DNA from: Bacteroidales bacterium
GTDB lineage: Bacteria > Bacteroidota > Bacteroidia > Bacteroidales > GCA-2748055
NCBI GenBank assembly: GCA_023138875.1
Contig: JAGLOO010000062.1
Coordinates: 1-60,503 of the forward strand
Direction: 5' to 3'
DNA: 60,503 nucleotides
Positions 27,969 through 36,869 of this stretch are shown here, one piece after another; positions within the stretch are counted from its first letter, which is position 1; every line of letters starts with the position of its first letter. A program made the translations under genes and the position numbers. The notes under the pieces are model-generated. The model saw nothing but the letters and a program-made list of their open reading frames with translations. It was not told the DNA's origin and made no database searches.

Positions 27969-28007
27969 TAAAAACCGAGGACAGAATTATACAATTCATA
28001 ATAGGTC

Positions 28008-29552
28008 ATGGCACATACATTCGCTGCATTAGGAGTCAAAGGAGAAAAGATCTATCTCCATAAGTACAATGTGCAGAAAAATGAATTCCAGAAGGTTCGA
28101 CAGGTACTCTGGGGAGATTGGCTGACCCTTGATGAAAATCCTGATCCAAATCCAAATAAGGCAGGGTGGCTGGCAGTAAAATGGGCTCCCAATTCCGATA
28201 ATCCTCAGACACTTTTTATCAGGGAGGAACATACAACCGATGAGCGTCCGCTGGAAATCATCTTCCTGGATGTGGGACAGGGAGACGGAGCAGTCCTTAT
28301 TACTCCTGAACGCGGAGCAGACGAACGGATCATGATCATCGACGCTGGTGTTGGAGAGAACATGCATGAGTTTCTCAACACCCGTTTCAAGGCATACAGA
28401 GGGTTTGATTTTGATTCGGCCATCATTACCCATCCGGATAATGACCATTACCTGGGATTCAGGACCATCTTTGAAGACCATAACATTGGGTTTAAGACGA
28501 TCTATCAGAATGGGCTGGTCGAAAGACCTGTTAAGAACAGTTTTGATAAGGTGGGTGGAGTGGTAGAGGATCCGGTTACCAAAGTAAAATACATGGAAGA
28601 ACTTGTCATGGATACTGCCCATATGGAGCGACTTTTCAGCGATAATGCCGCGTTTGGGAGATTTGAATATCCTCCAGTGATGCATGCTGCAATCCATAAT
28701 GATAATATCCATGATTTCAAGATGCTATCCACAGATGACAATCATAGTACGAGGGAAGGGGAACGCAATTATATGCCGGGATTTGCCCCAGCCGATGGCA
28801 GGGGTTACACCATAGAGGTCCTTGGACCCGTGATGGAGTATGATCAGAATCGGAAACCCAGGTTAATGAGGATCAGCAGTGCATATGGAAAAACCAAGAA
28901 TGGTCACTCCATCATCCTCAGATTACACATCGGAGATTTTAAGGTGCTGTTTGGTGGGGATCTGAATGTTCCGGCTGAGAAGTACCTGTTGAAGCATTAC
29001 ACAGGTGAAAAGTCATTTCCCAGAAAGGATACAGACAGATGGAAAGATTTTATTGAAAAGGCCAGGGAATGGTTTGGGGCAGAGATCATGAAGGTATGTC
29101 ATCACGGGGCTTCTGATGTTACAGATGAATTCATGTGTTCAGTTAATCCGGCGAGTTTCGTGATCTCCTCGGGAGATAGTGAGGGCCATGTGCATCCACG
29201 ACCTGATCTCCTGGGAAGATTAGGGAAGTTAGGAAGGGGAGAGTCCCCGGTTATATTGTCTACCGAATTGCAGCGCTCTACCCGTGAAAGGGAGGATGCA
29301 AAAATGGTGGATACGCTGAAGAAGGATATTGATAAACTGGCTGATAAACCAACTGTTCATCTCAAGGAAAAGATTATCGATAATATCAAGAAGCTCTCAA
29401 AGACCAACGTGGATGTGTATGGATCCATTTATGTAAAGACAAATGGCGATAGACTAATCACAGCATTTAAGATCGAAGAGAAATCGCCCAAAAAGAAATG
29501 GTTCTATTTCGAGTATAAAATTGGGGCTTCAGGGAAGCTGGACTTGTGTTAG
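28008..29552 (+). CDS. ComEC/Rec2-like MBL-fold metallohydrolase
   Basis: The 514-residue soluble protein has an N-terminal 80-residue region of unknown fold, then a metallo-beta-lactamase domain of the ComEC C-terminal type: FLDVGQGDGAVL (86-97), IIDAG, the metal-binding motif THPDNDHYLGF (HPDNDH at 142-147), LFGGDLN and KVCHHGASD, ending in FVISSGDSEGHVHPR. It lacks the ComEC membrane channel, so it is a free hydrolase, probably acting on nucleic acid or phosphodiester substrates. The C-terminal 100 residues are charged and helical. It follows the amidohydrolase and precedes a LytTR regulator, and its last codons recur in the scar at 39230-39319. Confidence 0.85.
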   Translation: MAHTFAALGVKGEKIYLHKYNVQKNEFQKVRQVLWGDWLTLDENPDPNPNKAGWLAVKWAPNSDNPQTLFIREEHTTDERPLEIIFLDVGQGDGAVLITPERGADERIMIIDAGVGENMHEFLNTRFKAYRGFDFDSAIITHPDNDHYLGFRTIFEDHNIGFKTIYQNGLVERPVKNSFDKVGGVVEDPVTKVKYMEELVMDTAHMERLFSDNAAFGRFEYPPVMHAAIHNDNIHDFKMLSTDDNHSTREGERNYMPGFAPADGRGYTIEVLGPVMEYDQNRKPRLMRISSAYGKTKNGHSIILRLHIGDFKVLFGGDLNVPAEKYLLKHYTGEKSFPRKDTDRWKDFIEKAREWFGAEIMKVCHHGASDVTDEFMCSVNPASFVISSGDSEGHVHPRPDLLGRLGKLGRGESPVILSTELQRSTREREDAKMVDTLKKDIDKLADKPTVHLKEKIIDNIKKLSKTNVDVYGSIYVKTNGDRLITAFKIEEKSPKKKWFYFEYKIGASGKLDLC

Positions 29553-29573
29553 GTGGATTTGGATTTATCATAT

Positions 29574-29610
29574 ATATGTTTCGTATATCTATATAAGCGA
29601 TAAAACATAT
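29574..29610. promoter_or_regulatory. Inverted repeat upstream of the stand-alone LytTR gene
   Basis: ATATGTTT (29574-29581) and AAACATAT (29603-29610) form a perfect inverted repeat with a 21-base spacer, ending five bases before the ATG at 29616. It is a possible operator, perhaps for autoregulation, though LytTR sites are usually direct repeats. Confidence 0.35.
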
Positions 29611-29615
29611 CTCGT

Positions 29616-29960
29616 ATGGATACATCAAGAATAGCTATTAAGACCTCCCGTGGGATAGAATTCCTGAGGATGACTGATATCTTGTGCTGTATTGCACACG
29701 GAAGGTATACCAAGATCGTCACGACAAGTGGCAAAGAATACCTGTTGACCCGCGTCCTAAAAGAGATCGAGAATTGTCTCCCCTGTGAAGACTTCTTCCG
29801 CACCCACAAATCATACCTCATCAACCTCAATCACATCACCCACTACCACAACAACCAAGATACTCCTATCACCCTGATCAACGACATCAAAGTCCAACTC
29901 GCCAAGCGCCGGAAGCAGGCGTTTCATAGGAGGATTAATGAGTTGGTACAGACGATTTAA
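29616..29960 (+). CDS. Stand-alone LytTR DNA-binding regulator
   Basis: The 114-residue protein is a LytTR domain with no receiver: RIAIKTSRGIEFLRMTDILCC, AHGRYTKIVTT, LPCEDFFRTHKSYLINLNHI and the C-terminal helix ending in RRINELVQTI. It could bind DNA constitutively or respond through protein partners. It is downstream of the amidohydrolase and MBL genes and overlaps by four bases the 3' end of the convergent peptidoglycan-binding gene at 29957. A truncated copy of its 5' end lies at 26771. It is the obvious candidate regulator of this block. Confidence 0.88.
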   Translation: MDTSRIAIKTSRGIEFLRMTDILCCIAHGRYTKIVTTSGKEYLLTRVLKEIENCLPCEDFFRTHKSYLINLNHITHYHNNQDTPITLINDIKVQLAKRRKQAFHRRINELVQTI

Positions 29961-31471
29961 TTTGTCATTCCAATCTCTTTGAAGTCCAGATATAAGTTAC
30001 GTAACTCAGGATATCCCTTAACCAATGAAATCAGAAGTTTTGCCCAACCTACAAATCCACTTGCCAGGTTCTTGAATACATGGACTATCCATCCTAATAT
30101 TTGACAAGCAATTTTGAATGTTTTTGATTGCTTTTTCAATTGTTCAATTGCTAATTCTGTATCCTTTATACTCGTGGCTTCAGGAATGTATATTAATGTG
30201 TCCATATCTTTCGAGAATTGAAATAGGACGTTGTTAACCTGAAGATTACCTTTTACATAAATTTCAATTGAATCGATGATCGATGTTATCCCTTTCTTTA
30301 ATATCTTATATGCTTTTGATGAGTATCTGTAGAATGCGATGAAAACATTTTCTTTTATATAGCCCACAGCCTTTCTACCAAGTTTTTTAATCCATCTCCA
30401 CATCCTTTTAAGACCATCCCATAGCCTAACACCTCTATCCTTTATATAGGACCATGCATTTTTCACATCCACATCTGAAGTAATTACTTTTGCAATTTCA
30501 GCACTTAGATCTTCTGTTTCATATTCTGTGGAAATTTCATTTGTACTTCCTATTCCAACAAAAAGTTTGGGAGAAATTCTTGCTGCTAGACTATCTGCAT
30601 CTACCTTTTCAAGGTTCTCAAAATGATGATAGTAATGTGAGATTGCTCTATACAAATCACTATCCACAGTAAACTGAAAGTTATTTCCCCCATCAATCTT
30701 AACATCATACCCCAAAAGCCATAATTCTATTTTCGCACAGTTAACGATGAATTTTTGTGCAAGTGTTCGATGCATTTCCTTTTTTAATACGGGAAGTTTT
30801 AGTAAAAACTTCTTTTTATCCTTAGACGTTCTTTTTGCAATTGTTTTGCTTAGAAGATCCTGATCAAATAGTATTTCTAAGGAAGAGTGGTCTAACTCAG
30901 CTTCAAAGGATTCATCCTTGATCCGAAAGATTTTTAAAATGCTGGAAAAGTTCTTTAAATGTCTATTAGACAATAATTCGAAGTTCCTTCTTGGTTTGTC
31001 ACGAAATAAGCCAAGACTCCATAATCTAAGCTGGATTGCCCGGTGAAAAGCTTGTTTTACCTCCGATCTGATTTGATGGTTTATGTACCATTGATTGTAA
31101 TCAATATCAGACTCATAGCTCACCAACTGATCAAGTGCGTACCAAGTTTTATCTCCAACCCAATTGTCGCGCTTGAGGTTAGCATCTCGTTGAAATTGAT
31201 GAACAGCAGTTTTAATATCACCTAGTTTTTTGTTAATGCTCTTTGGAGATATCCTCCTTGGCAAATAACCTAACAACCATAATCTGGTTGCTATGGTTTG
31301 AATTCTGATTCTCTGACTGCTTAAGTCATAGGTTTCTACTTCATTATTTGGGGGATTGTTGATAATCCCATTTTTATTTGCCTCTAGAACGATCCTCTCA
31401 AATTGCCCCAACTGGTCTATATAACTACCTGATAAATCATTGATGTTATATGCGGGCATTGACTTGATCAT
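29957..31471 (-). CDS. Multi-repeat peptidoglycan-binding-like protein with amphipathic C-terminus
   Basis: The 504-residue protein has three divergent PG-binding-domain-like repeats, each starting with a helix such as ATRLWLLGYL, AIQLRLWSLGLF or CAKIELWLLGY and ending near TWYALDQL or an equivalent. The C-terminal 170 residues are strongly basic and hydrophobic in turn (RMWRWIKKLGRKAVGYIK, then CQILGWIVHVFKNLASGF), like a membrane-active or membrane-docking region. There is no signal peptide. It is the last gene of the reverse operon that begins at 34747. Cell-wall binding combined with a membrane-active tail suggests an envelope-directed effector or a structural anchor; both are inferences. 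Confidence 0.6.
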   Translation of the reverse strand: MIKSMPAYNINDLSGSYIDQLGQFERIVLEANKNGIINNPPNNEVETYDLSSQRIRIQTIATRLWLLGYLPRRISPKSINKKLGDIKTAVHQFQRDANLKRDNWVGDKTWYALDQLVSYESDIDYNQWYINHQIRSEVKQAFHRAIQLRLWSLGLFRDKPRRNFELLSNRHLKNFSSILKIFRIKDESFEAELDHSSLEILFDQDLLSKTIAKRTSKDKKKFLLKLPVLKKEMHRTLAQKFIVNCAKIELWLLGYDVKIDGGNNFQFTVDSDLYRAISHYYHHFENLEKVDADSLAARISPKLFVGIGSTNEISTEYETEDLSAEIAKVITSDVDVKNAWSYIKDRGVRLWDGLKRMWRWIKKLGRKAVGYIKENVFIAFYRYSSKAYKILKKGITSIIDSIEIYVKGNLQVNNVLFQFSKDMDTLIYIPEATSIKDTELAIEQLKKQSKTFKIACQILGWIVHVFKNLASGFVGWAKLLISLVKGYPELRNLYLDFKEIGMTN

Positions 31472-31810
31472 TTATTTATGTATAAGATTTTTAAATAGTT
31501 CAAGGAGCCCTAAACGTGTTTCGATTCCTGATTCAACAGCGTTTTTATGAACTTCTAGAGCAAGATCTGGCACATCGTCAAGGTCCTGCTTTACAAAATT
31601 GTAAGAATCACCATCAAATTGCGCCAGTGTCTCAGCAACTAGTGTGATTTCATTTTTTTCTTTAGCGGTTTTAACAGATCCTCGAATTTTATCAAAATCA
31701 CGTGTGCCATCAATATTGAGGTTTATCTCTCCAGTAAATGTTTGAACATGAAGTGAAGTTAGATCTTGGACAGCATCATTCAATTTTTGCAATGCATCTT
31801 TTAGTGCCAT
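31472..31810 (-). CDS. Small hypothetical protein of the cell-wall operon
   Basis: The 112-residue soluble, acidic protein begins with a helix (ALKDALQKLNDAVQDL), has a beta-rich middle (FTGEINLNIDG) and ends in an amphipathic helix (RLGLLELFKNLIHK). I do not recognise the family. It lies directly before the peptidoglycan-binding gene, whose ATG follows its stop with no gap, and 18 bases after the SxGC enzyme gene, so all three are co-transcribed. The size and position would fit a chaperone, immunity or adaptor protein for its neighbours, but the sequence gives no proof. Confidence 0.65.
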   Translation of the reverse strand: MALKDALQKLNDAVQDLTSLHVQTFTGEINLNIDGTRDFDKIRGSVKTAKEKNEITLVAETLAQFDGDSYNFVKQDLDDVPDLALEVHKNAVESGIETRLGLLELFKNLIHK

Positions 31811-31828
31811 AATTGTTTAGTTTTTAGG

Positions 31829-32425
31829 TTAGATGAAATCGTTTTGTTCTAGTAATGTATATGAGAAAGTATTTCCATATATGTTTGCAGATCTCAAGAT
31901 AATTGACAAAAAGATTTGAAAATCCAGATCATCCTGAATTACCTGGCAACCTGCACTGTAAGCACCAACCTGATCAATATCATTTTTAAAGCTAGTTGTA
32001 TGAAGGTTTAATCCCCTAACATCGTTAAAAACCTGCCCTTCCATATCTAAATCACCGTCAGAATCATTATCCCTCCAAACTTGAAAATTGCCCATTCCTT
32101 TCTGGACTAGAGCCTGATAGCTTTTATGATATCCCAACGACCAACATCCTCGATATTGCCCTGGTGAAAGTATTGCAGTCCCCTTAATATTACCAAGTTT
32201 ATTTTTCAGCCAATATAGACCGGGTTTTGTAGTTGCCTTGAAAAGTTTGAGGCAGGGATTGTTAAAGTCATCCCTATATGCTATACCTATATAGTCATTA
32301 AATTCATCGACTTGGACATCACTAGATCGTATTCCAAAGATGTTTAGATTATAGGTTCCATCATCAAAAAAGGCAAAGCCTTTTGAGAGTATATTGTCTT
32401 GTAGTTTGTTATAGTCAAGGTTCAT
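31829..32425 (-). CDS. SxGC-motif protein, possibly L,D-transpeptidase-like (cell-wall enzyme)
   Basis: The 198-residue protein has the C-terminal pattern GLNLHTTSF ... YSAGCQVI: a His followed some 17 residues later by S-x-G-C. This resembles the catalytic His/Ser/Gly/Cys signature of YkuD-type L,D-transpeptidases, and proteins with the SAGCQVI form occur next to phage or peptidoglycan-binding genes in Bacteroidota. The middle carries an Asp-rich turn (RDNDSDGDLD). There is no signal peptide. Its operon partner with PG-binding repeats strengthens a role in peptidoglycan cleavage or cross-linking. A wholly different peptidase fold cannot be excluded. Confidence 0.55.
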   Translation of the reverse strand: MNLDYNKLQDNILSKGFAFFDDGTYNLNIFGIRSSDVQVDEFNDYIGIAYRDDFNNPCLKLFKATTKPGLYWLKNKLGNIKGTAILSPGQYRGCWSLGYHKSYQALVQKGMGNFQVWRDNDSDGDLDMEGQVFNDVRGLNLHTTSFKNDIDQVGAYSAGCQVIQDDLDFQIFLSIILRSANIYGNTFSYTLLEQNDFI

Positions 32426-32485
32426 ATTGCGTGAGTTAAAGTCTTCCTTGGATGCGATTGTTTTTATTTACTTATTACGAGTACT

Positions 32486-34747
32486 TTATCTCTCATTGAT
32501 AATCATTTTACCAGTTAGTTCGAAGTACTTCGTTTCTCTTTTAATTGCTTGTTCTGAGGTACTAGCGGTACCAGTTGGATTTGCTGAGAGTTTTTTATTA
32601 AATATTACAGTGCCTAGGTTTATCTCCAGTTTTAAGAAGAAAAAGTTTATTTCACCGATTACACCGCAAGAAACACTGACTGCTTGACCAGGTTTAACAG
32701 AACTGTAATTCTTATTGCAGTTAATGTTGTATTCATTAGAACCTGATTTATTGAAGTTCTTATTACATCTCCAGGTCGAGTAACCTGTTACATCGGACGA
32801 CAGTTTTAACTTCAACTTAGGGATATTCTTAGCATCATCCTTGATCCGTAATCTGAATTCTGTCAACCTTACTTCATATGTCTCCTCATTTACCTGAAGA
32901 TTAGTAGAGTAGGTATTATTCCTTTCATTGGATTCGTTAATTCTGTTTTCCTCATCAATGGATACAGTAAATCGATAATTGCCAGATTCATTAATGGAGA
33001 AACTCCTGGTCATAACCGTGGTAAGGTTGCTTCCTGTCGCGGCTGCTATCTTACCCATTGGAACAGTTACTGTAACCGGGGTAATTGGAGGGACGGAGAT
33101 AATTTTAGCCTCAAAAGGGTAATCGATCTCCTGGGGGTAAGCAAATCCAACTGAGAGTTCAAGAGTCGTATTTTCATTTGTAACCGGTGTAATTCCTCCT
33201 GCCCATCTTAATCTGACCGGTGAAATATCCGGATCTGGAACAGGTGGCGGAGGATATACAATATTTAAAAACAAAGGGCTATCAATCGTGTCCTTATCCG
33301 CAAAAACAAATATTCCATAATCACCCTCAGGCAGACGATAATGATTGTTATAGTACTCATCTGTTATCCTGATTAGTTCTTGGCCGATATTTGTTCCAAA
33401 CCTTTCCTGTGCCTTCTCTCGTTTCATATTCTGGTAGATGCCCGCATTATCTACCCGCTTAAGGGATTTTGCTGAAGCAAGTGCAAGGTTTAGAATTGGT
33501 GTTGTTACCGATTCCGTTTCCACTATAGCTGATTCAATTCCTTCAGCTGGATCAGATGTAATCGTCTCAGGTGCCATTGCGACATGGCCTAAGGTAGGTA
33601 AGGACATATCAACGAAATGAGGGATGACGACAGGTAAGGGTTGTATGATAGGAGTGATATGTCTGGCGGGTATTAGATTCCTGATGATGCCAGGGTATAT
33701 TGACTGGTTAATTGAATAGCTGTACTCTTTGAAATTCTGAAGACTGAGGAACTGTAGCTCGCTGCTTTGAAGAACTTCCCTATTGTAACTATCAAATCTT
33801 TGAGAACTCCAGTTAGCGCCAGACTCGAAATTCCCAAGAACAATCCTGTTGCCGGTAGCTACAATAATGCATTCATTGGGGAACTTGAATTTCTCTTCCA
33901 TACCTTGATTCAGCGTAATCCCTAGCTGATCAATCTTATCAAGGTGCCTGCCGTAGATATATAGACGATTATTATTACCCAATACTAATGTCTCAGGGAT
34001 CACACTGGTAAACTTTGGTTCAAATGCTTTTACATCCAGTTTCTTGCCGTAGTCAAAACCGACTATCATATGAGCCCTAAACTTTGGAATAACCAGTACG
34101 CAAAGGAAAAACACAATATAAACCATCATGAATATGAAGGCAATCAGCTTTGCCCCCTTTAGTTTTATCTTTCTCTTTATAAGTAAGATAATGAAGATGA
34201 GTAACCCTATGGCAAGTAAAACCGCTGCGATAAGCACAACTAAGGAGTTTGCAGTTTTATCGACAATCACCATTGTACTGCCCATGGTATAGACTAGCAT
34301 ATCCTCCACTGCCATGGTGATAGAATTGACCTGCATTTGTAGTTGCGATGATACCTGGTCGATTATTGTTGGCAGCGTTTCACCCAGGATACCCTGATTC
34401 AATTGTTCAAGCAATATGGAAATATTTACAAAAGCATTATTTATGGTGCCATTCAGCTCGCCAAAAAGGTATCCCCCGGTATTCTGCATGGCTGATTCTA
34501 TGGACTCAATAGCCTGAGAGAGCTGGTTGTCCATCAAGTCACCAAGTTCAGCAGTTAATTCGCCGCTTTCAATCTTAGAATCTACCAGGAGGGTTAAAGC
34601 GTTAATATCCGTGATTAGGTCTCCAGCTTTTTCGCTAAGATCTTCGAAGGAGTCTGCAATTTTTTTTGCAGAATCTCCAATGCCACATCCCATTATGAAT
34701 ATGGACATTGATACTAACACAAGTGCTAGTTTTGACTTTTTCATCAT
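32486..34747 (-). CDS. Large membrane lipoprotein with CARDB-like domain
   Basis: The 753-residue protein has a lipobox (SMSIFIMGCGIG), about 150 residues of helical, coiled-coil-like sequence, two membrane helices (LVVLIAAVLLAIGLLIFI and IAFIFMMVYIVFFLCVL at about 170-230), and a large beta-rich part. The latter includes a CARDB-type adhesion domain (RFTVSIDEENRINESNERNN) and a Cys-containing C-terminal domain (TWRCNKNF, YNINCNKNY, SVSCGV). It leads the reverse operon with the cell-wall genes, 60 bases upstream of the SxGC gene. It is likely an envelope-anchored scaffold or adhesin. The protein at 39714 has a similar CARDB-like end. Confidence 0.6.
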   Translation of the reverse strand: MMKKSKLALVLVSMSIFIMGCGIGDSAKKIADSFEDLSEKAGDLITDINALTLLVDSKIESGELTAELGDLMDNQLSQAIESIESAMQNTGGYLFGELNGTINNAFVNISILLEQLNQGILGETLPTIIDQVSSQLQMQVNSITMAVEDMLVYTMGSTMVIVDKTANSLVVLIAAVLLAIGLLIFIILLIKRKIKLKGAKLIAFIFMMVYIVFFLCVLVIPKFRAHMIVGFDYGKKLDVKAFEPKFTSVIPETLVLGNNNRLYIYGRHLDKIDQLGITLNQGMEEKFKFPNECIIVATGNRIVLGNFESGANWSSQRFDSYNREVLQSSELQFLSLQNFKEYSYSINQSIYPGIIRNLIPARHITPIIQPLPVVIPHFVDMSLPTLGHVAMAPETITSDPAEGIESAIVETESVTTPILNLALASAKSLKRVDNAGIYQNMKREKAQERFGTNIGQELIRITDEYYNNHYRLPEGDYGIFVFADKDTIDSPLFLNIVYPPPPVPDPDISPVRLRWAGGITPVTNENTTLELSVGFAYPQEIDYPFEAKIISVPPITPVTVTVPMGKIAAATGSNLTTVMTRSFSINESGNYRFTVSIDEENRINESNERNNTYSTNLQVNEETYEVRLTEFRLRIKDDAKNIPKLKLKLSSDVTGYSTWRCNKNFNKSGSNEYNINCNKNYSSVKPGQAVSVSCGVIGEINFFFLKLEINLGTVIFNKKLSANPTGTASTSEQAIKRETKYFELTGKMIINER

Positions 34748-35204
34748 CGTTGAAAATTTGTTTCCACGATTGTGAACTGAGCAGAACTGTTGTTCTCGGT
34801 CAGCAAAATAAGTTACAACTGGAATGTCCTGGGTTCAAATTTCAACTGCATTTTGTACTGAAAGGTCAGAAAACTGACATGAACGGTTATTCTATTGAAT
34901 TAGACGATTCTTATAGAAAAGATGGAATGTGTGTAAGTAATTATTATACAATGTATTGATGTGGATGAATTAATAAATTCGATGCGGGGTAACTAGCTTG
35001 GTTTTTATGAATTTTCTCATTACTCAAATAGACATACGTTTCTTCGAAAATAGATCCCGCTTATTGCATTAATCTACCCAGATATTACATAAATCATGTC
35101 AAAATTGAACGGTGAGAATTTCCAAGGTATCTTATAATGCCTGCCTGGATCAAAAATATGAACAGGCAAGCAAATCAATTTAGTGACTTTCATATGATTG
35201 TAGT
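34748..35204. other. Divergent intergenic region between the two operons of the block
   Basis: These 457 bases separate the reverse and forward operons and contain no convincing gene. They hold an AGAAC/GTTCT hairpin near 34790 and a TGCCTG/CAGGCA inverted repeat at 35142-35168, 37 bases upstream of the next start codon. Both promoters must lie here, but I could not place a clear -7/-33 pair. Confidence 0.5.
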
Positions 35205-35993
35205 ATGGCTAAAAGTGTAATAACAAAAGAGGAACTTGAGTTATCAAAACTTCAAACAGAGTTGGAGATTTTGAAGATCAATCTAAAATTAGAGCGGACA
35301 AAAGTCAATCAAACTACAACTAAACTTCCAATTAGTACGGCATTTAAGAACTGGACTGCCATCGTTTTGGGAATCATTGCAGTACCTGCAGCAATCTGGG
35401 GTTTATTCGGACCTGTTTCAGATTATCTCGAAGAGCAGAAAAAACGATTGACACATGAACTTAGCGATAATATGATCAGATTTGTTGATAGCCTTCGGTC
35501 TGACGAGGATCGAGTTAGGGATGATGCGCTAATTATGCTCATGTACTACGAAAAGAATGCATTACCAATCCTCTATTACAAATTGGAAAAAAGCAATATG
35601 CAAGATGGGATCTACCACGTGGATCAGGTTGTAGATGCGATAAACGGAATTTATAATACAAATCCCAAAGGAGTGCTAAAAGACCTATTAAAGAGGTATA
35701 CCACAATTTATGATAACCTATTTAAATATAATAATGCCATTGGAGCCGAAGATCTGAATATTCTATTATACGATGCGGTTATAAACTACACCTATTTGCT
35801 TGGTAAGTTGGAATTTACAGGCAAAGATCAAAAAGTAACCAAGGAGTTTCTAATAAAAATGAACAAAACGATTACCAATGAAAGTGATAACCGAAAGGAA
35901 CACATGGGGGCATATATCGACGAGATCTCCAAGACTTTAAGAATACTTGGATGCCAGGATCAGCCGGATCAAGAAATAGATAATCAATCCTGA
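35205..35993 (+). CDS. Membrane-anchored coiled-coil protein of unknown function
   Basis: The 262-residue protein starts with a heptad-like coiled coil (ELELSKLQTELEILKINLKLE), followed by one membrane helix (WTAIVLGIIAVPAAIWGLFG, about 50-69) and a helical, HEAT-like soluble domain of about 190 residues (VRDDALIMLMYYEKNALPILY, then VDAINGIYNTNP). I do not recognise a family. It is the first gene of the forward operon opposite the CARDB/cell-wall operon, 26 bases before a secreted protein gene. A membrane sensor or anchoring role is plausible. Confidence 0.6.
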   Translation: MAKSVITKEELELSKLQTELEILKINLKLERTKVNQTTTKLPISTAFKNWTAIVLGIIAVPAAIWGLFGPVSDYLEEQKKRLTHELSDNMIRFVDSLRSDEDRVRDDALIMLMYYEKNALPILYYKLEKSNMQDGIYHVDQVVDAINGIYNTNPKGVLKDLLKRYTTIYDNLFKYNNAIGAEDLNILLYDAVINYTYLLGKLEFTGKDQKVTKEFLIKMNKTITNESDNRKEHMGAYIDEISKTLRILGCQDQPDQEIDNQS

Positions 35994-36019
35994 CATTAAA
36001 TCTGATTCAGAGATAAGTA

Positions 36020-36862
36020 ATGAAACGTAAAATTCTATACAGCATCATTCTACTGTTGCTTTTTGGACAATTACCAAAATCAAAATGTCAAGGATATTCA
36101 GATGACTCCAAGTATTTATTTGTTACCCCGGATCATAGACACGACTGCAGTACGTGTAATGATATCAGCCAAAGATTTAGGCTTGAATTATATGATACAG
36201 AATTTTTTAAACGAATGCTATATTCCAGGAATCTGGGTTCGACTGATTTTGGTACCTACTACGCTTTGGATATTTTCTATGTGCTAGGAAGTCAGATTAG
36301 AAGAATCCAAGGAACCAGTTATTATGGTATTACCTTTTCAGTAGATAGTTTATTCAAGGATGAATCGGGAGATTATCATTTGAGTAGGATTGATTGGAAT
36401 AACAATATTTATCTTATAGATCGTGAGTATAGTTTAAATAATACTATTGAAGAGATAGTTAAACTAATCGTAGGAGATCTGGATCACTTTGAAAATAATA
36501 ACCAATTTAAAATCAGGGTAAAGGTTGATGAGTTCACTGAACCTGTTGAACATATTAATTCCAGGCAGTTTACTAGGTGGCTCACCCAGATCCTAAACAA
36601 CCATGAGTTAATAAAGCAACAATATGTATTCTATTATGAGGATGAATTTTACCCTGTTGAGCAGGATAATAAGTTCTATGGCACATTTAGGGATGCCAGA
36701 CCACCTGACGATAATATGCTTAAAGTTGATATCAGCATTTTCATCGATAATGACGATAAACCGTGTGATTTAGTTGTTATTCACAGCGAGAATTATAGGA
36801 GAGACGATGATTATAAGGACAAAATTATTGAAGCTGTACTCGAAAAGCTGGTCATTAAATAG
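36020..36862 (+). CDS. Secreted hypothetical protein
   Basis: The 280-residue protein has a signal peptide (ILYSIILLLLFGQLPKSKCQG) and a Cys pair (HDCSTCNDIS) early in the mature part. The rest is mixed alpha/beta and acidic, with a C-terminal half resembling repeated ligand-binding or TolB/CsgG-like accessory domains (QFKIRVKVDEFTEP, then NMLKVDISIFIDND). No family is recognised with confidence. Its stop codon is seven bases before the ATG of the TPR protein, so the two are translationally linked and probably form one envelope complex. Confidence 0.6.
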   Translation: MKRKILYSIILLLLFGQLPKSKCQGYSDDSKYLFVTPDHRHDCSTCNDISQRFRLELYDTEFFKRMLYSRNLGSTDFGTYYALDIFYVLGSQIRRIQGTSYYGITFSVDSLFKDESGDYHLSRIDWNNNIYLIDREYSLNNTIEEIVKLIVGDLDHFENNNQFKIRVKVDEFTEPVEHINSRQFTRWLTQILNNHELIKQQYVFYYEDEFYPVEQDNKFYGTFRDARPPDDNMLKVDISIFIDNDDKPCDLVVIHSENYRRDDDYKDKIIEAVLEKLVIK

Positions 36863-36869
36863 ATTCAAA

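Noticed and set aside
28029-28712. 227-codon minus-strand frame opposite the MBL gene
   Set aside because: The plus strand has the complete MBL metal-binding motifs; the minus strand has none.
36774-36869. Upstream extension of the TPR gene to an earlier in-frame start
   Set aside because: It would overlap the preceding gene by about 90 bases and place the signal peptide inside the protein; the ATG at 36870 fits better.
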